64,000 nucleotides of DNA, taken from positions 1 through 64,000 of the forward strand of contig NZ_JAHWGP010000033.1 of the NCBI RefSeq assembly GCF_020873915.1, given 5' to 3'. The position numbers were made by a program, and so were the translations under genes. Origin of the DNA: Streptomyces sp. DH5 (GTDB taxonomy: Bacteria; Actinomycetota; Actinomycetes; Streptomycetales; Streptomycetaceae). The notes beneath the pieces are model-generated. The model saw only the letters and a program-made list of their open reading frames with translations, did no database searches and had not been told where the DNA came from. Of this stretch, positions 8,051 through 16,555 are shown piece after piece. The stretch's first letter is position 1. Each line of letters begins with the position of its first letter.

Positions 8051-9484
8051 TTACGCCACTCGCGGCCGTCCCGGGTGCCCCTGGCGGGCCGAGCGGATCA
8101 GTCCGCGGACCGTGGTCAGCCAGCCCGTCGCGACGATCGCCGCGCCCACGGCGAGCCCCAGCGGCCCGATGAGCGGCATCGCGATGCCGACCGCGCCGCC
8201 CAGCACCCACGACATCTGCAGCAGGGTCTCCGACCGGGCGAACGCCGAGGTCCGGACGAGTTCGGGCACGTCCCGCTGGATCAGCGCGTCCAGCGACAGC
8301 TTGGCCAGCGCCTGCGCGAACCCGGCGATCGCGGCGAGACACGCCACCAGGACCGCGCCGAAGAACGCCGCCGCCACGATCGCCGCGCTCACCACGCACG
8401 CCACCACCGTCACGATGATGACCTCCGGGGCGCGCGATCTGAGGCCCGCCCCGACCGCCGTGCCGAGCGCGTTGCCCGCACCGGCCGCCACGCCCACTAT
8501 CCCGAGGGACACGGCGGCGCTCTGACCGGACATCGGGTGCTCGCGCAGCATGAACGCGAGGAAGAAGATGAGGAAACCGGTGAGGCAGCGGATGGAGGCG
8601 TTGGCGGCCAGCGCGTGGGTCACGGCCGGGCCGACCGTGCGCAGCCCCGGGCGTTTGTCCGTCTTGCGGTGCGGGCCGTGCAGGTGCTGCTCGCCGGCGG
8701 CGAGCAGGGCCACCGCCTCGCCCTTGCCGGAGTCCACCTTGTGCGGCAGCCGGAAGGACAGGAACATCCCCGTCACGAACAGCGCGAACGCCCCGTACAA
8801 CGGCCAGCGGGGTCCGATCTGGTGGAGGCCCGCGCCGATCGGCGCGGCGATGCCGGTGGCCAGCAGTCCGCCGAGGGTGACCCGCGAGTTCGCCTTGACC
8901 AGGGAGAAGGAGGGGGGCAGCAGCCGTGGCACGACGGCGCTTCTGACCACTCCGTACGCCTTGGAGGCGACCAGCACGCCCAGTGCGGCCGGGTACAGCT
9001 CCAGCCCGCCGGTGACCACCGCGCCGGACAGGACGAGCGCCAGCAGCGCCCGGGCGAGCATCGCGCCGGCCATGGCGGCGCGGCGGCCGTGCGGGAGCCG
9101 GTCGAGGAGCGGGCCGACCACCGGGGCGAGGAGGGTGAAGGGTGCCATGGTGATGGCGAGGTAGAGGGCGACACGCCCGCGGGCCTCGTCCGTCGGTACG
9201 GAGAAGAAGACGGTGGACGCCAGCGCGACCGTGATCATGACGTCGCCGGCGCCGTTCACTCCGTGCAGTTCGATGAGTTTGCCGAGGCCGGACTCCCCGG
9301 CGCCGTGCGCGTGGGTCGCCCGGCGGATCCCGCGGGCGGTGCCGGTCACGGGCAGGCGCAGGACGCGTCCGCACGCGCGGAGGCGGCCGCCCGCCCCGCC
9401 CGTGCCGAGGCGTCGGCCGCTTTCCCTGGCCCCTTTGGGTTCACCGGTCCCGGCGGCACCCTGGGGTGTCCTCGCGGTAGCCAC
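8051..9484 (-). CDS. MFS-type membrane transporter
   Basis: About 477 residues with roughly ten to twelve hydrophobic segments (VMITVALASTVFF, LYLAITMAPFTLLAPVVGPLLDRL, VAACVVSA-type helices). An MFS A-like motif is seen in GPLLDRLPHGRRA after the second helix. It is related to the MFS proteins found beside DUF3027 genes in actinobacteria; the substrate is unknown. The start is not certain: GTG 9484 is chosen because codons upstream of it lose GC bias, but an in-frame ATG at 9595 would add 37 residues. It is divergent from the DUF3027 gene, with a 384-base region between. Confidence 0.8.
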   Translation of the reverse strand: MATARTPQGAAGTGEPKGARESGRRLGTGGAGGRLRACGRVLRLPVTGTARGIRRATHAHGAGESGLGKLIELHGVNGAGDVMITVALASTVFFSVPTDEARGRVALYLAITMAPFTLLAPVVGPLLDRLPHGRRAAMAGAMLARALLALVLSGAVVTGGLELYPAALGVLVASKAYGVVRSAVVPRLLPPSFSLVKANSRVTLGGLLATGIAAPIGAGLHQIGPRWPLYGAFALFVTGMFLSFRLPHKVDSGKGEAVALLAAGEQHLHGPHRKTDKRPGLRTVGPAVTHALAANASIRCLTGFLIFFLAFMLREHPMSGQSAAVSLGIVGVAAGAGNALGTAVGAGLRSRAPEVIIVTVVACVVSAAIVAAAFFGAVLVACLAAIAGFAQALAKLSLDALIQRDVPELVRTSAFARSETLLQMSWVLGGAVGIAMPLIGPLGLAVGAAIVATGWLTTVRGLIRSARQGHPGRPRVA

Positions 9485-9868
9485 GTCGTCATAGTGCCCC
9501 GAGATGCCGGTACGTAGTGCCGTATCCGCCACGGACGGCGCGGGGGTGCGGCTGTACGGCGGAACCGGGGAGTCCGCCGAAGCTCTGCGCGGCATGGACG
9601 CGACGGGGGCGGGGGCGGGGGGAAGACGCTGCGGGAAGCGGGTCACCGTGCCCGGAAACCGGCGCGCGGGACTCCATAACAACCGTCGGTGTAGGCCCAG
9701 CGCACGCGAACAGGTAGCGTGCGTATCTCAGCCATCCCGCAGAATGGATGGAGGCGCGCCCGAGCACGTTGCGGCGCGGACGTCGACGCGGTCCCCTGGT
9801 CCGCTCCGTCCGCCCCCCGCGCTGGGAGTGGCGCACTCGTGAGACGGCGTAGGAGAGAAGCGATACCT
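9485..9868. other. Divergent intergenic region between MFS and DUF3027 genes
   Basis: 384 bases with no convincing gene. It contains a G-rich stretch at 9606-9624 and an inverted repeat CGCACGC-N9-GCGTGCG (9701-9723). GTAGGAGAG shortly before GTG 9869 is the ribosome site of the DUF3027 gene. Both promoters should lie here. Confidence 0.5.
9701..9723. promoter_or_regulatory. Inverted repeat CGCACGC-N9-GCGTGCG
   Basis: A perfect 7-base inverted repeat with a 9-base spacer, about 145 bases upstream of the DUF3027 start and 215 bases from the MFS start. The spacing suits a dimeric regulator. No regulator gene is adjacent. Confidence 0.45.
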
Positions 9869-10795
9869 GTGAGCGCAGCGACAACGCGAAGCCGCACCCC
9901 CGACCGTCTGTGCGCCGAGGCCGTCGACCTCGCCCGCGCCGCAGCCGAGGAGGTTGCCGCGCCCGGGATCGTGGGCGGGCACGAAGGGCTGGTCTCCGAG
10001 GGCGACCGTGTCGTCACGCATTACTTCGGGTGTGGTGAGCCCGGCTACCGCGGCTGGCGCTGGGCCGTCACGGTCGCCCGCGCCTCCCGCGCCAAGATCG
10101 TCACGGTCGACGAGGCGGTGCTGCTGCCCGGACCCGACGCGCTCCTCGCCCCGGAGTGGGTGCCGTGGAGCGAGCGGCTGCGCCCCGGCGACATGGGTCC
10201 CGGCGACCTCCTGCCCACCGACGCCGAGGACCTCCGCCTGGAGCCGGGTTACTCCGGTGAGGAGGAGCCGCCGCCGAACTCGGTGGTGTCCGAGGAGATG
10301 GCCGCCCTGGTGGAGGCCGAGGACGCCGAGGTCACGCCCGGCGCCCCCGCCGACCAGCCCGTCCTCCCGGCCCGCGGCACGATCGCGGCGGTCGCCGAGG
10401 AGCTGGGCCTGCGCCGCGCCCGTGTCCTGTCCCGTTACGGCCTGCACGCCGCCGCGGACCGCTGGGAGGAGTCGTTCGGCGCGAAGACCCCCATGGCGCA
10501 GGCGGCCCCGGCCTCCTGCATCTCGTGCGGCTTCCTCGCCCGTATCGGCGGCTCCCTGGGCCAGGCCTTCGGCGTGTGCGCCAACGAGTTCTCCCCGGCC
10601 GACGGCCGCGTCGTCTCCCTGGCGTACGGCTGCGGCGGCCACTCGGAGGCCGCGGTCATGCCGAAGCCCCCGCAGCCGCCCCCGCCGGTCATCGACGAGA
10701 CCCGCGTCGACCCCTTCCCGCTCCGCCCGTCCCCGGACTCCGGTTCCGTCCCGGCGGCGGAGGACGAGTCGTCGGCGGAACTGGGGCACTCCTAG
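9869..10795 (+). CDS. DUF3027 protein with putative zinc cluster
   Basis: Encodes 308 residues from a GTG with an AGGAGAG ribosome site. The N-terminal part (DRLCAEAVDLARAAAEEVA, VTHYFGCGEPGYRGWRW) and the SRAKIVTVDEAVLLPG segment are characteristic of DUF3027. Near residue 215-255 are CISCGFL, FGVCANEFSPADG and YGCGGHSE, giving four Cys and one His that could bind a metal. Downstream is a Pro-rich tail. The family is almost confined to actinobacteria. Its role is not established; it lies next to the MFS gene but is transcribed away from it. Confidence 0.85.
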   Translation: MSAATTRSRTPDRLCAEAVDLARAAAEEVAAPGIVGGHEGLVSEGDRVVTHYFGCGEPGYRGWRWAVTVARASRAKIVTVDEAVLLPGPDALLAPEWVPWSERLRPGDMGPGDLLPTDAEDLRLEPGYSGEEEPPPNSVVSEEMAALVEAEDAEVTPGAPADQPVLPARGTIAAVAEELGLRRARVLSRYGLHAAADRWEESFGAKTPMAQAAPASCISCGFLARIGGSLGQAFGVCANEFSPADGRVVSLAYGCGGHSEAAVMPKPPQPPPPVIDETRVDPFPLRPSPDSGSVPAAEDESSAELGHS

Positions 10796-10841
10796 CTTCC
10801 GCGCCGGGGCGGGCCGGACCGGGCGGGTGACGGCCCGCCGT

Positions 10842-11099
10842 TCAGAAGCCCAAGTACGTGATTTGAACTACGTGGACCCGCTCGCTGCGTACGACGACCT
10901 GGTAGGTGAACATGCCGCCGGGGACGACTACGTCGTCGCCTTTCGGGTCGTCCCCGTCGTACGTGGGGCCGTGCAGGTACCGTGCCTCGGCGGCCCTCAC
11001 CAGCTCGTCGGCCTTGCGCTCGACCTCGGTGAGGAACGCGGGTGGGGCCGTGCGGGCGGCTTCCTCGGCACCGAAGGCGTACTCCCAGGTCCAGCTCAA
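10842..11099 (-). CDS. RelE/ParE-like small protein (possible toxin)
   Basis: Encodes 85 residues from a TTG that overlaps the stop of the upstream DUF6247 gene (TTGA). The pattern WTWEY at the N-terminus, a helical pair (FLTEVERKADELVRAAEARY) and a C-terminal strand pair (FTYQVVVRSERVHVVQITYLGF) resembles the RelE/ParE fold seen in short actinobacterial hypothetical proteins. No textbook catalytic residues can be assigned. With its overlapping partner it looks like a toxin-antitoxin-style pair. An alternative is simply a conserved hypothetical protein. Confidence 0.6.
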   Translation of the reverse strand: MSWTWEYAFGAEEAARTAPPAFLTEVERKADELVRAAEARYLHGPTYDGDDPKGDDVVVPGGMFTYQVVVRSERVHVVQITYLGF

Positions 11100-11443
11100 G
11101 CGCGTACTGCCTTCATGGCCTCGTCCAGAACGGCGCTCAGCTCCCGCAGGGCCTCCCGGGCGGTCGCCGCGTCCTCGTGTTCCAGGTTGTTCCTGGCGCG
11201 GGCGTGACGTGCGGTGAGGTCGGGGCGGCGGGCGATCTCGATGTCCCGCGCCCATGCCAGGACCCAGCTCCGCACAGGGCTGAGGGACTGCCATTCCACG
11301 GCCTTGGCGAAGGCCTCGTCCTTCGTCCGCTGCATCTCCGGGAGGCGTCCGGGGGCGACCACGGCGAGGGCGGCCCGTAGGGCGTCGGGGGTCTGCTCAG
11401 GGCGGGGCACCAGCTCGTGTCCGTGGTCGGCCTGCGTGCTCAT
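11096..11443 (-). CDS. DUF6247-like protein (possible antitoxin partner)
   Basis: 115 residues starting MSTQADHGHELVPRPEQT, with a GGAGGAC-type site before the ATG. The body (LRAALAVVAPGRLPEMQRTKDEAFAKA is the conserved stretch, followed by helical segments rich in Arg and Glu) resembles DUF6247, which is common in Streptomyces and usually paired with a small RelE-like gene. The stop overlaps the next start, indicating coupled translation. A DNA-binding or antitoxin role is inference from this pairing only. Confidence 0.6.
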   Translation of the reverse strand: MSTQADHGHELVPRPEQTPDALRAALAVVAPGRLPEMQRTKDEAFAKAVEWQSLSPVRSWVLAWARDIEIARRPDLTARHARARNNLEHEDAATAREALRELSAVLDEAMKAVRA

Positions 11444-11530
11444 GGAGTCCTCCCGGGAGTGCACTGGCCAGGGTAGTCGTCCGGGACGGCTGGGGTGCTG
11501 GGGCGCGAACATCGCGTGTCCTTCCTCCGC

Positions 11531-12412
11531 TCAACTCCGGTGCGGGGCGGTGGTTCGGCAGGTGCGGCAGTGGGTTTCGGTTTCGGGGGCGCGGAAGGCG
11601 TGGTCGCAGCCGTCGCAGTTGCGCAGGGGGTGACGGGTCGGTGGTGGGGGGCCGTCCGGGGTGCGGTACGGGGGGAGGGGTGGGAGGTGTGCGGCCAGGC
11701 GGTGGGCCAGGAGGGCGGCCGGGCGGCGCAGGGGGTCGTCGGGAAGGTCGGTGGTGAGGGCGTGGCGGACGGCGGTGGGGGTGGCCTCGCGTTCCAGCCA
11801 GGCGGCGACTCCGGGGGTGAGGTGCTCGGTGTCGGTGGCGGAGAGGAGGAGGCGGGGGTCGTGGCGGCGCAGGCCGGTCAGGACGTCGGTGGCCTGCTGG
11901 AGGAGCGCCGGGGCGGTGCAGCTCGGCTGGGGGACGGCGGGGAGTGCCTTGCGGGGGCGGGGCTGGGGCGCGCGTTCCCTGGTCTGCCGGGGCCGCGGGG
12001 CGGGGCAGTCGGTGTCGGCCGGCTCGCGCCGGTGCCCCGGCTGGTTGCAGGAGGTGGTGCGGGTGACGATGCGGCCGGTGGGGGTGCGCACGCGTTCGCG
12101 GCGGAGGTAGCCGTGGGTCTCCAGTTCGCGCAGGGCGTCGCTGATGCGCTTGGTGCCCTCCTTGAAGCGGGCGGTGAGGCTCTTGATGTCCACGGGGGCG
12201 CCGGTGGGGAGCGACTGGATGTGGCAGCCGAGGCCGATCGCCAGCAGGGACAGTTCCTTGTGCTGGGTGAGGTGGTTGCCGATCACCACGAAGCGGGCGG
12301 TGTGGCGGGTGTTCTCGTGGATGACACCGCCGGTGCGGTGACGAGATCCGAGCGGATTACCGCCGTCTGCTGACTGGGCGCGCGGGGGCGCGCTAGGGTT
12401 TTGGGTATCCAT
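11531..12412 (-). CDS. Helix-turn-helix protein of the WhiJ-locus type
   Basis: 293 residues. Residues ~30-115 form a winged-helix-like unit: VIGNHLTQHKELSLLAIGLGCHIQSL, DIKSLTARFKEGTKRISDALRELETHGYLRRERV (recognition helix region) and a TGRIVTRTT wing. A Pro/Arg linker follows. The C-terminus has CDGC and CRTC motifs (NCDGCDHAFRA, HCRTCRTTA) that could form a zinc ribbon. Such proteins are regularly found near XRE/DUF397 genes in streptomycetes. Transcription regulation is likely; the target is unknown. ATG 12412 is chosen, with codon bias falling upstream. Confidence 0.75.
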   Translation of the reverse strand: MDTQNPSAPPRAQSADGGNPLGSRHRTGGVIHENTRHTARFVVIGNHLTQHKELSLLAIGLGCHIQSLPTGAPVDIKSLTARFKEGTKRISDALRELETHGYLRRERVRTPTGRIVTRTTSCNQPGHRREPADTDCPAPRPRQTRERAPQPRPRKALPAVPQPSCTAPALLQQATDVLTGLRRHDPRLLLSATDTEHLTPGVAAWLEREATPTAVRHALTTDLPDDPLRRPAALLAHRLAAHLPPLPPYRTPDGPPPPTRHPLRNCDGCDHAFRAPETETHCRTCRTTAPHRS

Positions 12413-12656
12413 CGGGAAGCCTTCTTCTTCCTTGGTGGTCAGGCCCTCGCAGTGGGATGCCAGTCCCGGCGGGGGCCGAAGTCTTTTCGGGTTCGTGTGC
12501 GCTGAGCGTAGAGGTGCTGTGGGTGTGGAAATCCAGCCGAGCCGGTGATGTTCACCCGCCCGAGTGATCATCTGCCTCGGGCGGGAGGGGTGGGGCTCGG
12601 TGGGGTTCTTTCTCCCCGGGTTCTTGTTTTGGGAAGGCGCCGACGGCACCGGAGAT

Positions 12657-13088
12657 TCACATTTCGGGTTCCGGTGCCGTGAGCCGTAGTTCGGCCCAGA
12701 CGACCTTGCGCGGGAAGCGGCCTTCGGATACGCCCCAGCGGTCGGCGAGGGCCTCGACCAGGAGCATGCCCCGGCCGGACTCGGAGTCGGGGGCGGCCGG
12801 CTGGGGCTCGGGCAGCCGGTCGCCCCGGGTGTCGGTGACCTCGACGCGGAGGGTGTCGGCGACGACGTAGAGCGTGAGCCGGAAGTCCCGCCCCGGTACG
12901 CGACCGTGGGTCGCCGCGTTGACGGCAAGCTCGGCGATGAGCTGGCGGGCGGGATCCACCGGCAGACCCCAGGAACGGAGTCGTTCCGCTCCGAGCAGCC
13001 GGGCGAGACGGGCACCGCGCGGCGTGGGGGAGAGCTGCACGGTGAAGTTGCGGACGGGGACGGCGGGTTCGGCGGTTCGCTGGTTCAC
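12657..13088 (-). CDS. HATPase-domain anti-sigma-factor-like protein
   Basis: 143 residues covering one GHKL ATPase domain. The N box is ELAVNAATHG, followed by VEVTDTRGDRLP (G1-like) and DSESGRGMLLVEALADRWGV (G2-like). It is cytosolic with no membrane segment. In Streptomyces these RsbW/SpoIIAB-like proteins occur in large numbers beside XRE and DUF397 genes. They may act as anti-sigma kinases, although targets are rarely known. It is divergent from the XRE regulator, 160 bases away, which fits a WhiJ-type module. Confidence 0.85.
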   Translation of the reverse strand: MNQRTAEPAVPVRNFTVQLSPTPRGARLARLLGAERLRSWGLPVDPARQLIAELAVNAATHGRVPGRDFRLTLYVVADTLRVEVTDTRGDRLPEPQPAAPDSESGRGMLLVEALADRWGVSEGRFPRKVVWAELRLTAPEPEM

Positions 13089-13247
13089 GTCACTCAGCGT
13101 GGCCGGATCCGCTTACCGTGGAGAGTGACTCCTTGTGTGCGTACGGTCACTGTCCGGTGGTTGTCCGGTGCTGTCGTGGCTGTGCCGACGGTTGGTGCGG
13201 GTAGGGCGCCGGGTGCGTCACGGACGGTTCCGAGGGAGAGGTGCGGC

Positions 13248-14126
13248 ATGACGGCGGTCGAGGCGGAGGCGGGTCGGCTCAGGGAAGAGGCGGACGAACC
13301 CGGTTGGGAGGTGGACCCGGACGACGAGTGGGGCGTCGCGGTCATCACGACCGTCGGACGGCAGTTGAAGCTGCGGCGCGAGGCGGCGGGGATGCGGGCC
13401 GCCGAGCTCGGCCGGGTCCTCGGGTACGGCGAGGACATGATCTACAAGATCGAGGGCGGCAAGCGGATCCCTCGCCAGGAGTTCCTGGACCGGGCGGACG
13501 AGGTCCTGGAAGCGGGCGGGCTCCTCTCGGCGGCCTGGGAGGACGTGAAGAAGGTCCGGTATCCGAAGAAGGTGCGGGCGCTGGGGAAGCTGGAGGGCAA
13601 GGCGGTCGAGATCGGCCTGTACGAGTGCAACATCATCCCGGGGCTGTTGCAGACGCCGGAACATGTGCGGACCCTGATCAAGGCAGCACAGCCGCCGTAC
13701 ACGCCCGATGACGTGGAACGCATGGTGGCCGCGCGGTTGGCCCGGCAGTCGGTCTTCGAACGTGACCCCGCTCCTTCCATCCACTTCGTGGTGGAAGAGG
13801 CGCCGCTGCGTCGACGGATTGCGGGCACAATGATGTGGCGACAGCAACTCGAACACCTGCTGGAGGTGGGGCGGTTGAACCACGTCACACTTCAGGTCAT
13901 GCCGACGAACACCGAAGCTCACCCGGGATTGGACGGCAGGATCGAGCTGCTGAAATTCCCGGATGGCACGGCGGTGGGGCGTGCCGACGGCCTGTTCAAC
14001 GGCCGCCCCGTCTCCGACCCCAGGCAGCTCCGCATCTTGGAGCTGCAATATGGCACCATCCGCGCACAAGCCCTCCCGCCGAGGGAGTCGCTCGCCTTCA
14101 TCGAGAAACTGCTGGGAGAGACATGA
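13248..14126 (+). CDS. XRE-family regulator with DUF5753 (WhiJ-like)
   Basis: 292 residues with a GAGGGAGAG ribosome site. An XRE helix-turn-helix lies at about residues 38-90 (LKLRREAAGMRAAELGRVLGY, DMIYKIEGGKRIPRQEFL). The rest is the DUF5753 ligand/effector-like domain (YECNIIPGLLQTPEHVRTL, LEHLLEVGRLNHVTLQVMP). This is the architecture of WhiJ, which controls aerial development in S. coelicolor together with a DUF397 partner. Its stop overlaps the start of the DUF397 gene by ATGA. Many paralogues exist per genome, so this need not be WhiJ itself. Confidence 0.9.
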   Translation: MTAVEAEAGRLREEADEPGWEVDPDDEWGVAVITTVGRQLKLRREAAGMRAAELGRVLGYGEDMIYKIEGGKRIPRQEFLDRADEVLEAGGLLSAAWEDVKKVRYPKKVRALGKLEGKAVEIGLYECNIIPGLLQTPEHVRTLIKAAQPPYTPDDVERMVAARLARQSVFERDPAPSIHFVVEEAPLRRRIAGTMMWRQQLEHLLEVGRLNHVTLQVMPTNTEAHPGLDGRIELLKFPDGTAVGRADGLFNGRPVSDPRQLRILELQYGTIRAQALPPRESLAFIEKLLGET

Positions 14127-14332
14127 CGCGCAAGGCCTCCACCGGGGACACCTCCGAACTGGCGTGGTTCAAGAGCAGCTACAGCGGTGGTACCAACGGC
14201 GAGTCGTGCGTCGAACTCGCCCTCACCCCCGCAACCGTCCACGTCCGCGACTCCAAGAACACCGAGGGCCCCCGTATCGCCTTCACCCCGGGCACCTGGG
14301 CGGCGTTCGTCCCGTACGCGTCCGAGGGCTGA
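14123..14332 (+). CDS. DUF397 protein, partner of the XRE regulator
   Basis: 69 residues: LAWFKSSYSGGTNGESCVELA, VHVRDSKNTEGPRIAF and WAAFV are the signature of DUF397. These small proteins are encoded immediately downstream of WhiJ-like XRE genes and are thought to modulate them in an antitoxin-like way. The four-base ATGA overlap with the regulator supports translational coupling. Confidence 0.9.
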   Translation: MTRKASTGDTSELAWFKSSYSGGTNGESCVELALTPATVHVRDSKNTEGPRIAFTPGTWAAFVPYASEG

Positions 14333-14354
14333 CCCGCGCTTACGGCGGCATGCG

Positions 14355-14392
14355 GCGACCCCGGGGCGGCGTGGTGCCGTCCTCGGGGTCGC
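14355..14392. terminator. Hairpin between convergent DUF397 and M23 genes
   Basis: GCGACCCCG and CGGGGTCGC pair across a 20-base loop, in the 120-base space between the two convergent genes. It may terminate both transcripts. Confidence 0.5.
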
Positions 14393-14452
14393 TGCGGGGG
14401 TGCCGTGCGACCCGGTTGCGGGTCGCGGGGCGTCGCGGTGCGTGTCTTCGGG

Positions 14453-15118
14453 TCAGAGGTTGACGCCGTTGGCGCGCAGGAAGGTCGCGGGGTTGATCGC
14501 GGTGCCGTAGTTCGGGGTGGTGCGGATCTCGAAGTGCAGGTGGGGGCCGCTGGAGTTGCCGGTGTTGCCGGACAGGGCGATCTTCTGGCCGGTCTTGACG
14601 ACCTGGCCGGCCTGCACGTTCACCGAGGACAGGTGGGCGTACTGGGAGTACTTGCCGTTGCTGTGCTTGATGACGACGGCGTTGCCGTAGGCGGGGCCGT
14701 CACCGGCGCCGTTGCCGCCGGCCTTGACGACGGTGCCGCCGTGCACGGCGACGACCGGGGTGCCGGTCGGGACGGCGTAGTCCTGGCCGGAGTGCTTGGA
14801 GGCCCACATGCCGCCGTTCGCGGCGTAGCTGGCGGAGAGCTGGTAGCTCTTCACGGGGGAGACCCAGGACGCCTGCTTCTTCTCGGCCGCCTTGGTGGCC
14901 TTCTGGACCTTGACGGCCTGCGTCTTCGCGGCCTCGGCCTGGGCGGCGGCCTGCGCCTGGACGGCGGTGGCGCTGCCGGACACGGCCGTGTTCTCGGCGG
15001 CGGCGACCGCGACCCCGGCTCCCAGGACGACCGTGGAGCCCAGACCGGCGGCCAGGACGGCCGCGCGGGTGCGGGTGGCGGTCGTACGGGGGAAACGGGA
15101 CGTGACGCGCTCGAACAT
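14453..15118 (-). CDS. Secreted M23/LytM metallopeptidase
   Basis: 221 residues. A Sec-type signal peptide is visible (RTRAAVLAAGLGSTVVLGAGVAVAAA, with cleavage near residue 40). An Ala/Lys-rich helical linker (~50-85) is followed by the LytM domain: HSGQD with His109 and Asp113 as zinc ligands, and GPHLHFE near 193 with the HxH pair. All zinc and catalytic residues are present, so it should cleave peptidoglycan cross-bridges outside the cell. The final ~10 residues (NPATFLRANGVNL) are typical. The ATG is chosen at the signal peptide start. It has a long leader (see the upstream entry). Confidence 0.93.
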   Translation of the reverse strand: MFERVTSRFPRTTATRTRAAVLAAGLGSTVVLGAGVAVAAAENTAVSGSATAVQAQAAAQAEAAKTQAVKVQKATKAAEKKQASWVSPVKSYQLSASYAANGGMWASKHSGQDYAVPTGTPVVAVHGGTVVKAGGNGAGDGPAYGNAVVIKHSNGKYSQYAHLSSVNVQAGQVVKTGQKIALSGNTGNSSGPHLHFEIRTTPNYGTAINPATFLRANGVNL

Positions 15119-15478
15119 CGAAACCTCATGGGGGAGGGGGCGGGGGAAGCCATCCGCGGAACGGGTCCGTGCCGCGCTGGCTGTTCCTTGGTAGCCCGAC
15201 CCGCCCAAAAGCCGCAAAGGTGTGACCTACGACGAAAGGCCGTACTTGGGGCGTGAGACCCACGTCTCTTGACGAAGGGGTCCCCATGGGGCGAAACCCC
15301 CCATTTCAAGCTGATCGATCGACCCTGTGCACCAAATGTCCGATTCGGAGGGTGCCGCTTCTCGACTATTCCGGTTAGTACGCGATGTCCGGCTTGTGCA
15401 GCATGTCACCGGGCGCCCGGTCCGGAAGCCCGGTGAATGTGGCGTGGGTCTCCGGCCGTTCGCCCAACCGCCGCCCCC
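15119..15478. other. Long leader/intergenic region upstream of the M23 gene
   Basis: 360 bases between the M23 start and the end of the alpha/beta hydrolase gene, with no convincing gene. On the minus strand it carries a GAGA-N6-TCTC stem, a CCCCATGGGG palindrome (15282-15291) and a GGGGTTTC/GGGGACCCC block. Secreted peptidase genes in streptomycetes can have riboswitch leaders. I cannot recognise a c-di-AMP (ydaO) consensus here. Confidence 0.4.
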
Positions 15479-16336
15479 TCAGGCGAAGAAGTCCACCAGC
15501 AGGCGATTGAGTCCGGCGGGCCGCTCGGTGGGGACCGAGTGGTGCGAGGCGCCCGGGAGGGTGACGACCTGCGCGCCGGGCATGAGCCGCCGCGCGGCGG
15601 CCGCCACGCGGGGCGCGTCATGGGCCCGGCTGCGGTCGGCCAGGCAGACCAGGGCCGGTACGGAGCAGGCCCGCAGGGCGTCCTTCCCGGGGCGCGGCAT
15701 GGGGAGGACCTTCGACCGCTTCGCCACGGCCGTGCTGTCCAGGAACGCCCGCCACACCGGGTCCTCCGGATCGCCGCCGGTCTCCCACCGGTGGAAGGCC
15801 CGGGGGCGCTCGGCGGCGGGCTTCAGGGACGTCAGCACCGCGTGCAGGAGGTAGCGCCCGCTCATCCGGGCGAAACACTGCACCGGGTCCAGCAGCGCGA
15901 GCCCGTCGACCCGCCGGGGCGCGTGCAGGGCGTACCGCAGGGCGATCCAGGCGCCGTAGGAGTGGCCGCAGAGCCGGACCCGGTCCAGGCCCAGTCCGTC
16001 GAGCAGCGCGTCGAGCCAGGCCGTCAGGTCGCCGGTGCCCCGCAGCGGAGCCCCGTCGTGCACGCTGCGGCCGTAGTCGCCGATCAGGTCGACGGCGTAC
16101 ACCCGGTGGGCCGCGGCCAGCTCCCCGACGTTGGCGAACCAGACGGCCGAGGTCGTCCCGCCGCCGGGCAGGAGGACCAGCGGGGTGCCGTCCTCGGGCC
16201 CGCAGACGTTCACCCGGGTGCTGCCGTACGGCGTCGGGACGTCCCTGCCGGACACCTCGACGGGCCACCCCCGCAGCACCTCGTCGTACGCCGCGTGGAA
16301 CGCGGCCTCGTCACTCGTGCTCCCCCGCCGCCCCAT
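15479..16336 (-). CDS. Alpha/beta hydrolase
   Basis: 285 residues with an intact alpha/beta hydrolase core: oxyanion segment LVLLPGGGTTSAVW, nucleophile elbow GHSYGA (Ser126), acid in CLADRSRAHDA (about residue 237) and His in GASHHSVPTERP (about 267). There is no signal peptide, so it is cytosolic. Similar proteins include lactone and haloalkane-type esterases; the substrate cannot be told. It is divergent from the sacsin-like gene. Confidence 0.85.
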   Translation of the reverse strand: MGRRGSTSDEAAFHAAYDEVLRGWPVEVSGRDVPTPYGSTRVNVCGPEDGTPLVLLPGGGTTSAVWFANVGELAAAHRVYAVDLIGDYGRSVHDGAPLRGTGDLTAWLDALLDGLGLDRVRLCGHSYGAWIALRYALHAPRRVDGLALLDPVQCFARMSGRYLLHAVLTSLKPAAERPRAFHRWETGGDPEDPVWRAFLDSTAVAKRSKVLPMPRPGKDALRACSVPALVCLADRSRAHDAPRVAAAARRLMPGAQVVTLPGASHHSVPTERPAGLNRLLVDFFA

Positions 16337-16555
16337 ACCTGCCGCCCCCCTGTGGCCGATCGGTGATCCGGCGCCAACCTACGCGCGTCCGAGGGCGGTC
16401 CACCAGACCGGCTCCTCCCACGCGCACCTCTGCATCGACGGACACCGCCCTGCCCGGCTCGGCCGGAGGCCCTGCCCGGTGGGCGGCGGCGCCCCCGCCG
16501 GGCGGAGCGGTACCTTCGACCTCACGCCGATGTGGGGCCGATGAGGAGAGTCAAC

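Noticed and set aside
15119-15478. c-di-AMP (ydaO) riboswitch before the M23 gene
   Set aside because: I could not see the conserved ydaO core; kept only as an unclassified leader.
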